The notes: generated by a model not told the origin, from the sequence alone. A stretch of DNA of 35,458 nucleotides from Desulfotomaculum sp. (GCA_016841675.1 JAENYQ010000031.1:1-35458), one strand, 5' to 3'. Positions 1-10,400 are shown, counted from the first letter of the stretch. Numbers and translations are program-made.

Positions 1-60
1 TTGCTGTGCGTTTCTCTTTACTCTGTTTAGTTTTCAAAGACCTGTTGTTACCGTTATCTA
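1..60 (-). other. Putative leader of an rRNA operon lying beyond the left edge
   Basis: Read on the minus strand, bases about 42 to 26 give GGTCTTTGAAAACTAAA. This closely resembles the conserved boxA-like leader sequence found just upstream of 16S rRNA in Bacillus-type rRNA operons. No 16S sequence lies inside the window, so the call is an inference from this motif, the tandem promoters behind it, and the B. subtilis gene order, where gyrA is followed by an rRNA operon. An 82-codon open frame on the plus strand across this region has no ribosome site or recognisable protein and is treated as non-coding. Apart from these signals I see no gene in 1-342. Confidence 0.55.
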
Positions 61-86
61 CCGCTTGTTTTCCAGCGGCGTTTATC

Positions 87-115
87 ATTGTATCATGGCT
101 TTTTTACACTGTCAA
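87..115 (-). promoter_or_regulatory. Strong leftward sigma-A promoter (rRNA-type, proximal)
   Basis: On the minus strand TTGACA (110-115) is separated by 17 bp from TACAAT (87-92). The -35 box is perfect and the -10 box is near consensus. It sits just upstream of the rRNA-leader-like sequence and points out of the window. Confidence 0.65.
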
Positions 116-162
116 GTGTCGCTTTAACCCTGCTACACCGACTCGCTCAAGCCAACTTCCTT

Positions 163-191
163 ATACTATCACTTTCTATGCCGTAGTTCAA
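163..191 (-). promoter_or_regulatory. Possible second leftward promoter
   Basis: On the minus strand TTGAAC (186-191), a 17-bp spacer, then TAGTAT (163-168). It is weaker than its neighbours but lies in the same tandem array as the promoters at 87-115 and 248-277, an arrangement typical of rRNA operons. Confidence 0.35.
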
Positions 192-247
192 CCATCAAAT
201 TTTTCCAGTTATCTTTTTACGCATTTGTGTACTACGACAGCTTTGTT

Positions 248-277
248 AATATAGCACATTAATTATAACTATGTCAA
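248..277 (-). promoter_or_regulatory. Leftward promoter, distal member of a tandem set
   Basis: On the minus strand TTGACA (272-277), an 18-bp spacer and TATATT (248-253). It begins immediately downstream of the gyrA terminator, so it would start a new leftward transcription unit, probably the rRNA operon. Confidence 0.5.
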
Positions 278-282
278 CATAA

Positions 283-305
283 AAAGCGCGCAAAATGCGC
301 GCTTT
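283..305 (-). terminator. gyrA intrinsic terminator
   Basis: A perfect 9-bp stem (283-291 with 297-305, arms AAAGCGCGC and GCGCGCTTT) has a 5-base loop. On the minus strand it is followed by a short T-rich tract. It lies about 40 bases after the gyrA stop. Confidence 0.8.
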
Positions 306-308
306 CGA

Positions 309-345
309 GGGGTTTGGTGTTATCGTAAGGATGCGTAGGAGCTTA
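309..345. repeat. Solo arm of the GGGGTTTGGTGTTATC palindromic repeat, carrying the gyrA stop codon
   Basis: This 37-base segment matches the right arm of the large palindromic element at 25068-25244 in reverse orientation, with about two differences. The gyrA stop codon (TAA on the minus strand, 343-345) is the first triplet of the shared sequence. Only one arm is present, so it is either a remnant or a minimal form. Confidence 0.75.
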
Positions 346-2796
346 TTCGTTTTCTCCATCTACCTCGTTATCTTCACCTAGAACCACCCTGGCCACTGCC
401 ACTACGTGATCACCCTGGCCCATCTTCATCAGCATCACACCCTGGGTAGCCCGGCCGATAAGAGATATTTCACCGGCTTTAAGCCTAATCATTACTCCCT
501 CGCTGCTAATCATTAAAACTTCTTCCTCCGGTCTAATCACCTGTAAGGACACCACGTAACCGTTGCGCTTGGTGCATCTTATGTTGGTGACTCCAATGCC
601 GCCCCGGGATTGAATTCGGTAATCTTTTAACCTGGAGCGTTTACCGTAGCCGTTGCTGGTAACTATCAATAGATCGCTATCGTCACGCGCCCGGTCCATA
701 GTTACCACCTGGTCTCCTTCGCGCAGGGTAATTCCCCTAACACCGCGGGTAACCCGGCCGGTAACCCGAACATCATCTTCGGCAAACCTAATCGCCATGC
801 CATATTTAGTACCAATAATAATATCATCGGTGCCGTCTGTAAGCAGCACGTTAACCAGTGCATCCCCCTCGTCCAGGTTGAGGGCAATAATACCGTCACG
901 CCTGGACGAGTCATAGTCGCTCAGCGAAGATTTTTTAATCACGCCGTTGCGGGTGCCCATAAGTAAATAATAATCGGGAACGTAATGGCGAATGGGTATC
1001 ACGGTGGTGATATACTCATCCTTATCTATATAGAGCAGGTTGACGATGGCGGTACCCCGGGCCTGGCGGCCGGATTCAGGTATTTCATGGCCCTTAAGTC
1101 TCAGTACTCGACCCCGGTTGGTGAAGAACAAGAAATAGTTATGAGTGGTGGCAATAAATAAGTGCCGGAGAAAATCATCCTCCTTAATCCCCATCGCATT
1201 AATACCTCTACCGCCCCGTTTTTGGCTGCGGTAAGTATCAACGGGCATTCGTTTAATATAGCCATGGTTGGTCATGGTAACCACTATATCTTCTTCAGGA
1301 ATCAAATCTTCATCTACAAAACCAATGCTCTCGTTAGAAATAACTGTCCGGCGGGGGTCACCAAACTTATTTTTAATTTCCAGTATTTCTTGCCGGACAA
1401 TGCCCAGCACCATTCTTTCATCGGCCAAGATAGACCGGAGATATTCTATCTTCTTGATTAATTCCGTATATTCAGCCTCCAGTTTGTCCCTTTCCAAGCC
1501 GGTCAAACGATGCAGACGCATATCTAAAATGGCTTGGGCCTGTTTTTCAGACAGGGTGAAACGATCTATCAAGCCTTCACGAGCCTGAATTACCGTTTTG
1601 GAACCGCGAATAATCTTGATCACCTCGTCTAAATTGGCTAGAGCGATACGCAGTCCCTCAACTATATGAGCCCTTTCCTCAGCTTTATTGAGGTCGTATT
1701 GGGTGCGTCTGGTGATAATCTCTTTCTGATGTTGCAGATAATGATGGATGACTTCCTTAAGATTTAGAACCAGGGGCTGGTTGTTCACCAGGGCCAGCAT
1801 AATTACACCGAAAGACTCTTGCATTTGGGTATGTTTGTATAGCTGGTTGAGAATCACCTTGGGCACAGCATCTCGGCGCAATTCAATTACCACGCGCATG
1901 CCATGGCGGTCCGACTCGTCACGCAAGTCTGAGATGCCTTCTATCTTTTTCTCTTTAACCAACTCGGCGATTTTTTCCACCAAACGGGCCTTGTTTACCT
2001 GGTAAGGCAGCTCCGACACAATAATAGTGGTCTTACCATTTTTACTAACTTCAATGTCAGCCTTGGCCCGCACTTTTATAGAGCCCCGGCCGGTTTGGTA
2101 AGCAGAGCGGATACCTTCCCGGCCCATGATAATAGCACCGGTTGGAAAATCAGGCCCCTTAATAGTTGTCATTAAGTCTTCTATTTCGGTTTCGGGGTTA
2201 TCAATCATCATTACTACCCCGTCAATTACTTCTTCCAGGTTATGAGGCGGAATATTGGTAGCCATACCCACAGCAATGCCAGATGAACCGTTCACCAAAA
2301 GGTTGGGTATGCGAGAAGGCAGAATAACCGGTTCCTTACCGCTTTCGTCATAGTTGGGAATGAAATCTACGGTTTCCTTTTCAATTTCAGATAGCATTTC
2401 TACAGTAATTTTAGCTAGCCGGGCCTCTGTATAACGCATCGCCGCAGCGGCGTCTCCGTCCACTGAACCAAAGTTACCATGTCCGTCAACCAGTGGGTAT
2501 CGGCATGCGAAATCCTGAGCCAGCCTGACTAGAGTATCGTAAATAGCCGAATCACCGTGGGGGTGGTATTTGGCCATTACTTCACCCACAATATAGGCTG
2601 ACTTACGGTGTGGTTTATCCGGGGTCACCCCCAAGGTATGCATGGCGTACAAAATGCGCCTGTGTACAGGCTTTAAACCGTCCCTTACATCCGGTAAGGC
2701 TCGGCCCACAATTACGCTCATAGCGTAATCAAGATAGGAATTTTTCATCTCTACATTTATATTTATAGGTACAATTTTTCCGGTCAGGGCAGACAC
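343..2796 (-). CDS. gyrA: DNA gyrase subunit A
   Basis: GyrA is the DNA breakage-reunion subunit of the A2B2 gyrase that introduces negative supercoils ahead of the fork. The 817-residue product is full length. The catalytic tyrosine is Y122 in AMRYTEARL. The quinolone-resistance region has Ser83 and Asp87, the usual sensitive residues, by E. coli numbering. The C-terminal half is the beta-pinwheel DNA-wrapping domain and includes the GyrA-box-like QKRGGRG near residue 530. The protein ends in an acidic tail. The start is GTG at 2796, behind GAGGTGA on the minus strand. It is separated from gyrB by about 200 bases that include the gyrB terminator, so it probably has its own promoter. Its stop codon lies inside a repeat arm shared with 25209-25244. 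Confidence 0.98.
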   Translation of the reverse strand: MSALTGKIVPININVEMKNSYLDYAMSVIVGRALPDVRDGLKPVHRRILYAMHTLGVTPDKPHRKSAYIVGEVMAKYHPHGDSAIYDTLVRLAQDFACRYPLVDGHGNFGSVDGDAAAAMRYTEARLAKITVEMLSEIEKETVDFIPNYDESGKEPVILPSRIPNLLVNGSSGIAVGMATNIPPHNLEEVIDGVVMMIDNPETEIEDLMTTIKGPDFPTGAIIMGREGIRSAYQTGRGSIKVRAKADIEVSKNGKTTIIVSELPYQVNKARLVEKIAELVKEKKIEGISDLRDESDRHGMRVVIELRRDAVPKVILNQLYKHTQMQESFGVIMLALVNNQPLVLNLKEVIHHYLQHQKEIITRRTQYDLNKAEERAHIVEGLRIALANLDEVIKIIRGSKTVIQAREGLIDRFTLSEKQAQAILDMRLHRLTGLERDKLEAEYTELIKKIEYLRSILADERMVLGIVRQEILEIKNKFGDPRRTVISNESIGFVDEDLIPEEDIVVTMTNHGYIKRMPVDTYRSQKRGGRGINAMGIKEDDFLRHLFIATTHNYFLFFTNRGRVLRLKGHEIPESGRQARGTAIVNLLYIDKDEYITTVIPIRHYVPDYYLLMGTRNGVIKKSSLSDYDSSRRDGIIALNLDEGDALVNVLLTDGTDDIIIGTKYGMAIRFAEDDVRVTGRVTRGVRGITLREGDQVVTMDRARDDSDLLIVTSNGYGKRSRLKDYRIQSRGGIGVTNIRCTKRNGYVVSLQVIRPEEEVLMISSEGVMIRLKAGEISLIGRATQGVMLMKMGQGDHVVAVARVVLGEDNEVDGENE

Positions 2797-2949
2797 TGTA
2801 TTTTCACCTCGTGGTTATATTTACACACTATTATTGATACAGTACAGCGACACAAGAGCCTTGTACAAAAACTATGGATTTAAAGCAGTTTGAGACATTA
2901 ATATAGTTTCCTTTACCGGTTATTACAATACCTTAAAATGGTAATTACA

Positions 2950-2984
2950 AAAAAGAAAAGCGGGCTTGTACAATTCCCGCCCGC
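2950..2984 (-). terminator. gyrB intrinsic terminator
   Basis: The stem GCGGGC/GCCCGC (2960-2965 with 2979-2984) is followed on the minus strand by a pyrimidine tract of mostly T (2950-2959). It starts about 15 bases after the gyrB stop, so gyrB and gyrA are at least partly separate transcription units. The remaining bases up to the gyrA start hold no clear promoter that I could fix. Confidence 0.75.
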
Positions 2985-2998
2985 ATTAACAACATATA

Positions 2999-4945
<1,947 letters not shown>

Positions 4946-5032
4946 CTATAACTATTTTATTCAAATCCCAATTTATAAAAATTTAATCGTCTTTATACAA
5001 ACCCTCGATTTTAGAATTTCAACCTAAACTTG

Positions 5033-5275
5033 CTAATAGGAAGATAAGGCCCGTTTTTTCAAAGTGGTGCAAGATATGGGTGAATAATATATTTCATTGC
5101 TGGTGATCACGTATGTTTTTTCCTTGCCCGTCTCAGCAGTATTAATAATAAACCCTTCTTCTATTGCGGTTTTCAAAAATTCACGGGTAATGGTAGAAGA
5201 TCTGGACCTGATATCCAAAATCGCTACTATATCCTTTTTAGGGACAATCACATCGCCGCCCAAGTGTAAAAACAT
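5033..5275 (-). CDS. remB: DUF370 / RemB-type DNA-binding regulator
   Basis: This 80-residue protein belongs to the RemA/RemB (DUF370, YaaB) family. It starts MFLHLGGDVIVPKKDIVAIL, with the family's N-terminal beta-strand region and a following ILDIRS segment. It sits between recF and gyrB exactly as B. subtilis yaaB (remB) does, and overlaps nothing: the gap to recF is only two bases, suggesting co-transcription with recF. In B. subtilis, RemA and RemB activate extracellular-matrix genes. Whether this copy regulates matrix, osmoprotection or something else here cannot be told from sequence. The start is ATG. Confidence 0.9.
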   Translation of the reverse strand: MFLHLGGDVIVPKKDIVAILDIRSRSSTITREFLKTAIEEGFIINTAETGKEKTYVITSNEIYYSPISCTTLKKRALSSY

Positions 5276-5277
5276 AC

Positions 5278-6375
5278 TTAGACCTCCTTCATCCCAAAAC
5301 CATCAACTAGGTATATTTTACCCTGTAGTCCGCTAAATTTTTCCTTCCCTGTGGACGAAGTGATAAAAGTCTGTATTTGACCACTAATCATATCCATCAA
5401 GTAATGCTGCCTGGCCTCGTCCAACTCCATTAAAACGTCGTCCAATAATAAAATTGGTTCCTCGCCCGTGTCTTGGTAAAATAGCCTCATTTGGGCAGTT
5501 TTTAGCGCCAAAACTACAGATCTTATTTGTCCCTGTGAACCGAACTGACGGACATCTTTACCATTCAGGTAAAAAACAAGATCATCCCGGTGCGGTCCGA
5601 TAATGGTTTGTTTTTTATATAGTTCTTCTCTTTCCCTGGCTTTTCCTTCAGCTGTAAAATCTTTCGTTATCTGCTCTGCATCAGCAGAATTGGATAATTT
5701 TACTGTGGAGAGATATCTCATACCAAGTTCTTCACCGGCACCCGAAATTTCAGAGTAAGCCTTTTTTACCAGGGGGTAAATTTTTTTTAATAATCTAATT
5801 CGCAGTGATAAAACTTGAGCTCCATACAAATAAAGTTGTTCGTTCCATATTTCTATGTTTTCGCCACACATATCTCCGCCGACACGTAGTAAATTATTTC
5901 TGTGCGCCAGTACACGGCGGTATTTATTAAGTGTATTCCGGTACATTGGTTCAATAACACCAAGGTCGTTGTCAATAAAATCCCGCCTTAACCCAGGTGA
6001 ACCTTTAATAATCTGTAAATCGTCAGGCTTAAACAAAACAATGCCGAAACAACCCGGCATATCCTGCCGCCCGTTATCGGCACCATTTATAAGTATTTTT
6101 TTCTTTCCTTCGCTGGCTATTTCAGCTTTAACTTCAACCGTACAATCCGCAAGATAAAAAAAAGCCTGCACGGATGCACGATTTGCATCCCACTTGATTA
6201 TATCACGGTCATGGCCACGAAATGTCCGGCCTAACCCGGCAAAAAAAATCGATTCTAAAAAATTAGTCTTACCCCGGGCATTGGGACCGGTAATAAAATT
6301 TAGTTCACGGTGGGGCTGCACCCGCAGGTTGTTGTAATTTCGAAAATCATTAATTCTAACTTCTTTTAGGTACAA
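5278..6375 (-). CDS. recF: DNA replication and repair protein RecF
   Basis: RecF is an SMC-like ATPase that, with RecO and RecR, loads RecA at ssDNA-dsDNA junctions and gapped forks. The 365 residues include Walker A GPNARGKT (30-37), the ABC-type signature region GSQGQIRSVVLAL and Walker B ILLLDDVLMELD. The length is normal. The chosen start is TTG at 6375, seven bases after GGAGGG. A nearer-looking ATG overlapping this spot is out of frame and closes after seven codons. The gene lies just downstream of the S4-domain gene in the dnaA-dnaN-rlbA-recF-remB order conserved across Firmicutes. Confidence 0.97.
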   Translation of the reverse strand: MYLKEVRINDFRNYNNLRVQPHRELNFITGPNARGKTNFLESIFFAGLGRTFRGHDRDIIKWDANRASVQAFFYLADCTVEVKAEIASEGKKKILINGADNGRQDMPGCFGIVLFKPDDLQIIKGSPGLRRDFIDNDLGVIEPMYRNTLNKYRRVLAHRNNLLRVGGDMCGENIEIWNEQLYLYGAQVLSLRIRLLKKIYPLVKKAYSEISGAGEELGMRYLSTVKLSNSADAEQITKDFTAEGKAREREELYKKQTIIGPHRDDLVFYLNGKDVRQFGSQGQIRSVVLALKTAQMRLFYQDTGEEPILLLDDVLMELDEARQHYLMDMISGQIQTFITSSTGKEKFSGLQGKIYLVDGFGMKEV

Positions 6376-6387
6376 CCATGAGCCCTC

Positions 6388-6615
6388 CTACCGGGTTAAA
6401 ACACGGAAAGAGCCCATGTTTTCAACTTCCACCAGGTCTCCACTCTTTAGTTTTCTGGACCGATGGTTCTCCAATTCGCCATTAACCTGCACCATATTAT
6501 TATGAATCATTTGTTTGCTGTGACCGCCAGTAGAGGCTACCCGACACCATTTTAAAAACTGGTCCAATTTTATTTCACCGTCAATATAGATATCTTTAGT
6601 CTCTTTCTCGGACAA
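6388..6615 (-). CDS. rlbA: S4-domain RNA-binding protein, YaaA/RlbA family
   Basis: A 75-residue S4-domain protein with the signature IKLDQFLKWCRVASTGGHSK and a C-terminal LKSGDLVEVEN beta-strand. Families of this size between dnaN and recF are called YaaA or RlbA and are thought to act in ribosome biogenesis or rRNA binding. The frame is open to GTG/ATG codons at 6627-6622. The ribosome site AGGTGATG leaves proper spacing only for the TTG at 6615, so I prefer that start. The gap to dnaN is under 20 bases, so the gene is almost certainly co-transcribed with dnaN and recF. Confidence 0.88.
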   Translation of the reverse strand: MSEKETKDIYIDGEIKLDQFLKWCRVASTGGHSKQMIHNNMVQVNGELENHRSRKLKSGDLVEVENMGSFRVLTR

Positions 6616-6633
6616 GAAAATCATCACCTTTTT

Positions 6634-7737
6634 TTAAGCTATGGCCGGTACCAGGATAGAAAAATAACTTTCGCTGTCCACGGGCTTAAAAACCGCCGGG
6701 CTGTTATAACCGCTAAGTTTAATAATTATTTCCTCGGTATCCGCGGACTTCAATAAATCAATAAAGAACCTAATATTAAAACCAACATCCAGAGGTTCAC
6801 CAGAAAACTGAGCCACGATCTCTTCCCTAATACGGCCCGAATCGGAATTAAAATAAACAAGTAATTCATCGGGCTGAAACTTAATATTAAAAACGTTTCT
6901 TCTAGCACTTACCAGCAGCATAGCTCTTTCGGCTGCGTCTATAAGAGCACTTACCGATGCCCTTACCTCACACAAGCACTGATTAGGAATTACAATTCGA
7001 TAATCCGGGTATTGCCCGGCTATTAGCCGTGACATTAAGCATATGTTATCGATTTCAAAAAAAACCTTATTATCAGTAATATATACCTTAAACTCATCTT
7101 CCACTGATTCAAGGACCTTGTAAAGCTCGTTTAAAGTTTTACCAGGTATAATAATGTTTATTACCCGACCCGCCAATTGCTCCAATCTTTCCTCACACAC
7201 CGCCAACTTTCTTGTATCGGTGGCCACCATAGACAGCATTCCATCATCAGATATTCTAATGTTTATACCGTTGAACACAGGACGGTGTTCATCATGAGCC
7301 ACTGCAAAAAGAACCCTTTTGAGCATAGTTTTAAAGACACCCTGACCGATAGTAAAAGAAGGTTCTTCAGGTAAAATAGGGAATCTGGGAAATTCCTCCG
7401 CCGGGAAACCGTGTAAAACCATTTCCGAACCATCGTAAGAAAAAGAAGTAGTATTGGTGGAAAGGTCGGTAATAACATCAATATTAACCTCGGGAAGACG
7501 GGTTAACACACTGGCCACGTATTTACCGGGTAAGGCAGCCGATCCTTCAATAACAGTCTCAACCGGCATAGAACAACGAATGCCGAACTCCAGGTCTGTG
7601 GCAGTCATGATCAACTTATTGTCATTAGTTTCGAAAAGCAGGCAGGATAACACAGGCATCGGGTTGCGTTGGGACACAGCCCGCATAGTAATTTGCGTTA
7701 AAGTATTAAGGTCAGTTTTTGGGGCCGTGACATGCAT
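6634..7737 (-). CDS. dnaN: DNA polymerase III beta subunit (sliding clamp)
   Basis: DnaN dimerises into the ring that tethers DNA polymerase III to the template and recruits repair factors. The 367-residue product has the three repeated clamp domains and begins MHVTAPKTDLNTLTQITMRAV. It has the FPAEEFPRFP segment between domains 1 and 2 and ends FSILVPAIA where the family typically ends near a PMR/PIR motif. The start at 7737 is supported by GGAGGT at good spacing on the minus strand. The spacer upstream of it contains the presumed unwinding part of oriC. Confidence 0.97.
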   Translation of the reverse strand: MHVTAPKTDLNTLTQITMRAVSQRNPMPVLSCLLFETNDNKLIMTATDLEFGIRCSMPVETVIEGSAALPGKYVASVLTRLPEVNIDVITDLSTNTTSFSYDGSEMVLHGFPAEEFPRFPILPEEPSFTIGQGVFKTMLKRVLFAVAHDEHRPVFNGINIRISDDGMLSMVATDTRKLAVCEERLEQLAGRVINIIIPGKTLNELYKVLESVEDEFKVYITDNKVFFEIDNICLMSRLIAGQYPDYRIVIPNQCLCEVRASVSALIDAAERAMLLVSARRNVFNIKFQPDELLVYFNSDSGRIREEIVAQFSGEPLDVGFNIRFFIDLLKSADTEEIIIKLSGYNSPAVFKPVDSESYFSILVPAIA

Positions 7738-7744
7738 GCTTGTA

Positions 7745-7905
7745 CCTCCGTCAATAATATTATTAATATATTTATAAAACAGTAGAAGTAGTAGTAGGGG
7801 TTGTGAGTATGTGGAAAAGCAGGTTCAGAACAAGCCGGGTATAGATAAAAATGCTGTACAAACCTGTTATCAGCTATTACAAAAACATTAATGAAATGTG
7901 GGTAA
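7745..7905. other. oriC: oriC unwinding region (DnaA-trio, A+T-rich DUE, DnaA boxes) in the dnaA-dnaN spacer
   Basis: Reading leftward on the minus strand: a DnaA box-like TTTTCCACA (810-818, prefix 7), a CCCC run (7797-7800), then CTA CTA CTA CTT CTA (7783-7797). That last block is the complement of five DnaA-trio repeats. It is followed by the A+T-only stretch at about 7753-7779. This order (box, GC cluster, trio, A+T-rich DNA) is the basal unwinding system described for B. subtilis oriC. A further one-mismatch box, TTACCCACA on the minus strand, lies at 7897-7905. The trio and boxes are seen directly; the function is inferred from that precedent. Confidence 0.8.
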
Positions 7906-7949
7906 TTATTAAATAACCGTAGGCGATCTAAATTGTGCATTTTATTAAA

Positions 7950-9287
7950 TTAACTTTGTTGTAGTACTTCTTTAATTTTATTTACCGCCTGGGCAATAGC
8001 AGGATCTTTTTCTATTTCATGGCTGATCTTATCTTGGGCGTGCATTACGGTGGTATGGTCCCGGTCACCAAAATGTTTACCTATTTTAGGCAGCGAATTA
8101 TCTGTCAGTTCGCGGCACAGGTACATAGCTACCTGGCGGGGAAAAGACACCACCCGGGCTCTTTTTTTTGATTTCATATCTTCAGTTTTAATGCCAAAAT
8201 ACTCAGCTACTTTTTGTTGAATTAGCGTTATAGTTATTAGCACTGGTTTTTTTGCCGGTAATATATCTTTTAGCACTTCTGCGGCCGTCTGCCTGTCCAT
8301 CTTATTATCGGTAAGGGAACTGTAAGCCGATACTCGAATTAGAGCACCTTCCAACTCCCTGATATTAGAATTAATTCGGTCGGCAATAAAATTTATAACC
8401 TCGTCGGAAACGTGTAAATTTTCTACTTGCGCTTTTTTTTGTAAAATAGCAATCCTGGTTTCATAATCCGGCATTTGAATATCCGTGATTAATCCCCATT
8501 CAAAACGGGAACGCAGTCTGTCTTCCAGAGTTGGTATTTCTTTTGGCGGTCGGTCGCTGGAAATTATAATTTGCTTGTTAGCTTCGTAAAGGGTGTTGAA
8601 AGTGTGGAAAAACTCCTCCTGAGTCCTTTCCTTACCAGCCAGGAATTGAATATCGTCGATTAAGAGGATATCCATACCGCGGTATTTATTTTTAAAATTC
8701 ACTGTTTTCTCTTCTCGGATAGAATTAATTAAATCATTGGTAAACTTTTCAGAAGTAACGTAAGCCACATTGCTGTTAATAAGTTTTTCCCTAATCAGAT
8801 GACCTATAGCGTGCATCAAGTGAGTTTTACCCAGTCCCACACCACCATAAATAAAAAGAGGGTTATATGCTTTAGCCGGCGATTCGGCTACCGCCAGGCA
8901 GGCGGCATGAGCAAAACGATTACTGTTGCCGACGACAAAATTATCAAAGGTAAACCTGGGGTTAAGGGTACTGTTTTTTAATTCATTATCTGCCGGTTGT
9001 TGTTCTCTATGACCATTATTTACCCGTTGATATTCATCGTGCAGGACAAACTGAACACTGGTTTCAACGGTTATTATTTGACTGATAATATCTTTAAACA
9101 AAGGTGCGTAACTGTTGTTTAACCAATCTTTTGAGAAGTGATCGGGTACCCCTATGTAAAAAATGTTATTTTTAATGGCCACTGGCCGCATGGCTATTAT
9201 CCATGTTTCGTAGGACTGGGTGTTGAGTACATTTTTTAATTGATTTACTGTTTGATCCCAAATAGCCATGATGCTGGCAGATGTCAA
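7950..9287 (-). CDS. dnaA: Chromosomal replication initiator DnaA
   Basis: DnaA is the AAA+ initiator that binds oriC, melts it and recruits the helicase. The 445-residue protein has domain I (about 1-85), a short linker, and the AAA+ domain with Walker A GGVGLGKT (148-155) and Walker B LLIDDIQFLAGK. Domain IV ends with the DNA-binding signature DHTTVMHA (410-417). The start is TTG at 9287, about eight bases after GGGGGATC; an internal ATG six codons later lacks such a site. The gene is flanked by DnaA-box clusters on both sides, which suggests autoregulation and a bipartite origin. Confidence 0.98.
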   Translation of the reverse strand: MTSASIMAIWDQTVNQLKNVLNTQSYETWIIAMRPVAIKNNIFYIGVPDHFSKDWLNNSYAPLFKDIISQIITVETSVQFVLHDEYQRVNNGHREQQPADNELKNSTLNPRFTFDNFVVGNSNRFAHAACLAVAESPAKAYNPLFIYGGVGLGKTHLMHAIGHLIREKLINSNVAYVTSEKFTNDLINSIREEKTVNFKNKYRGMDILLIDDIQFLAGKERTQEEFFHTFNTLYEANKQIIISSDRPPKEIPTLEDRLRSRFEWGLITDIQMPDYETRIAILQKKAQVENLHVSDEVINFIADRINSNIRELEGALIRVSAYSSLTDNKMDRQTAAEVLKDILPAKKPVLITITLIQQKVAEYFGIKTEDMKSKKRARVVSFPRQVAMYLCRELTDNSLPKIGKHFGDRDHTTVMHAQDKISHEIEKDPAIAQAVNKIKEVLQQS

Positions 9288-9300
9288 TGATAGATCCCCC

Positions 9301-9400
9301 TAAATTAATTAAAAATTTAAACAATTACTTGATAGCTGTGTATAAAATTTTTACACACAGCTTTGTCCACAGCCTGTGTATAAATAACCAGCATAGGTGC
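9301..9400. other. oriC: oriC DnaA-box cluster upstream of dnaA
   Basis: Two perfect TTATACACA boxes lie on the minus strand (9337-9345 and 9375-9383). Between them are two one-mismatch boxes on the plus strand, TTTTACACA (9349-9357) and TTGTCCACA (9363-9371). An A+T-rich stretch (9301-9328) adjoins on the dnaA side. Gene direction flips here: dnaA and everything to the left read leftward, rpmH and almost everything to the right read rightward. The cluster probably also serves as the DnaA-repressed dnaA promoter region, although no clear promoter could be fixed. Confidence 0.85.
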
Positions 9401-9501
9401 TAAGCTAAATGATACCAAAATTTACTGTTATATTCAATATAATATGCCTGGGGCCCGGGTGTCCTAATTTATCTTGTAGAAACTTTAATAATAAGCTATA
9501 C

Positions 9502-9531
9502 TTGACTGTAATAAAATGCATACTATATAAT
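9502..9531 (+). promoter_or_regulatory. rpmH operon promoter
   Basis: TTGACT (9502-9507), an 18-bp spacer and a perfect TATAAT (9526-9531) lie 55 bases before the rpmH start. This is the best rightward promoter in the origin spacer and would drive rpmH-rnpA and the genes behind them. Confidence 0.75.
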
Positions 9532-9586
9532 GGATACGTACGTCTAGTATTTTCCATTATCGTAGCAACAATCAGGGGGTGCTTAT

Positions 9587-9721
9587 ATGAAAAGAACATA
9601 TCAACCTAAGAAAAGCAGAAGAAAAAAAGTCCACGGATTTTTAAAGAGAATGTCAACCAAAGCGGGACGCAACGTTATCAAGAGCAGAAGGAATAAAGGA
9701 AGAAAGAAACTAAGTGCATGA
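9587..9721 (+). CDS. rpmH: 50S ribosomal protein L34
   Basis: A 44-codon gene encoding the very basic L34 protein, starting [20 protein letters not shown] and ending GRKKLSA. Both the length and the KRTYQP opening are diagnostic of the family. L34 is a late-assembling large-subunit protein. The ATG follows AGGGGG at good spacing. rpmH next to rnpA on the far side of oriC from dnaA is the near-universal bacterial order. Confidence 0.98.
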   Translation: MKRTYQPKKSRRKKVHGFLKRMSTKAGRNVIKSRRNKGRKKLSA

Positions 9722-9746
9722 GGCCGCTTCCCCGGAGTGGCCTTTT
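9721..9746 (+). terminator. Weak terminator/attenuator between rpmH and rnpA
   Basis: AGGCC (9721-9725) pairs with GGCCT (9739-9743) around a loop, followed by TTTT. The hairpin begins on the rpmH stop codon. It is a weak hairpin and would more plausibly reduce than stop read-through into rnpA, matching the much higher demand for L34 than for RNase P protein. Confidence 0.45.
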
Positions 9747-9799
9747 GTTAATTGTATTCTATTTTAATTCCTGGCTGGTGGAATCAAAACAAAGTACCT

Positions 9800-10153
9800 A
9801 TGAAAAAACAATATCTGCTTAAGAAAAACAAAGAATATAGAAGAGTATATCAGCGAGGGCCATCTATGGCTAACCGGTACCTGGTTGTTTTTTGTTTGGA
9901 AAATAATAATATTAATTGGAGACTGGGGTTCTCTATAGGTAAGAAAATTGGCAAGGCGTTCCAGAGAAACAAAATCAAAAGGCGCCTTAAAGAAATCTGT
10001 AGGATAAACAGCCAGTGGTTTAAAAGTGGATATGATTATATTTTCATTGCCCGTAAAGGAATTGAAAAACAGCCTTATGTAAAACTGGAAGAAAGTGTGG
10101 AAAATCTGACGTACAGAATAAATAAGAAAACAGCAAGGAAAATTAATGGATGA
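9800..10153 (+). CDS. rnpA: Ribonuclease P protein component
   Basis: RnpA is the protein cofactor of RNase P, the ribozyme that trims tRNA 5' leaders. The 117-residue basic protein has the RNR signature in [15 protein letters not shown] and the [10 protein letters not shown] strand before it. The ATG at 9800 gives the family's usual start ([20 protein letters not shown]). An upstream TTG at 9752 would add 16 unlike residues and is rejected. The ribosome site is poor (GGTGGA about 14 bases upstream). The last four bases, ATGA, overlap the start of yidD, so the two are translationally coupled. Confidence 0.96.
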   Translation: MKKQYLLKKNKEYRRVYQRGPSMANRYLVVFCLENNNINWRLGFSIGKKIGKAFQRNKIKRRLKEICRINSQWFKSGYDYIFIARKGIEKQPYVKLEESVENLTYRINKKTARKING

Positions 10154-10356
10154 AAAGTTTGCTGATCACATTGATTCGGTTATACCAGGTCCTTTTATCT
10201 CCGCTAAAGGGGCCTACTTGCAGGTTTTATCCCACTTGTTCGGATTATGCGGTTCAGGCACTAAACAAATATGGAGTATGTAAGGGGTCATTTAAGGCAA
10301 TCATTAGAATTTTAAAATGCCATCCCTTTCACCCCGGAGGATATGACCCGGTTTAA
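10150..10356 (+). CDS. yidD: Membrane protein insertion efficiency factor YidD
   Basis: A 68-residue YidD family protein with the hallmark [15 protein letters not shown], including two conserved cysteines, and the C-terminal [12 protein letters not shown]. It is thought to be a membrane-associated helper of YidC-dependent insertion. It overlaps rnpA by four bases and precedes yidC, the usual rpmH-rnpA-yidD-yidC order. A 190-base spacer containing a dispersed hairpin repeat separates it from yidC, longer than is common. Confidence 0.95.
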   Translation: MKSLLITLIRLYQVLLSPLKGPTCRFYPTCSDYAVQALNKYGVCKGSFKAIIRILKCHPFHPGGYDPV

Positions 10357-10400
10357 TGTAATCGCAGTTCTTTGGCCGAACCGTAACCTGTTGATAATGG

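Noticed and set aside
6-254. 82-codon plus-strand open frame at the left edge
   Set aside because: No ribosome site, unlike any protein family, and it lies over tandem leftward promoters and an rRNA-leader-like sequence.
7698-7940. 80-codon leftward frame in the dnaA-dnaN spacer
   Set aside because: It crosses the DnaA-trio, A+T-rich region and boxes, overlaps the dnaN start, and has no recognisable protein features.
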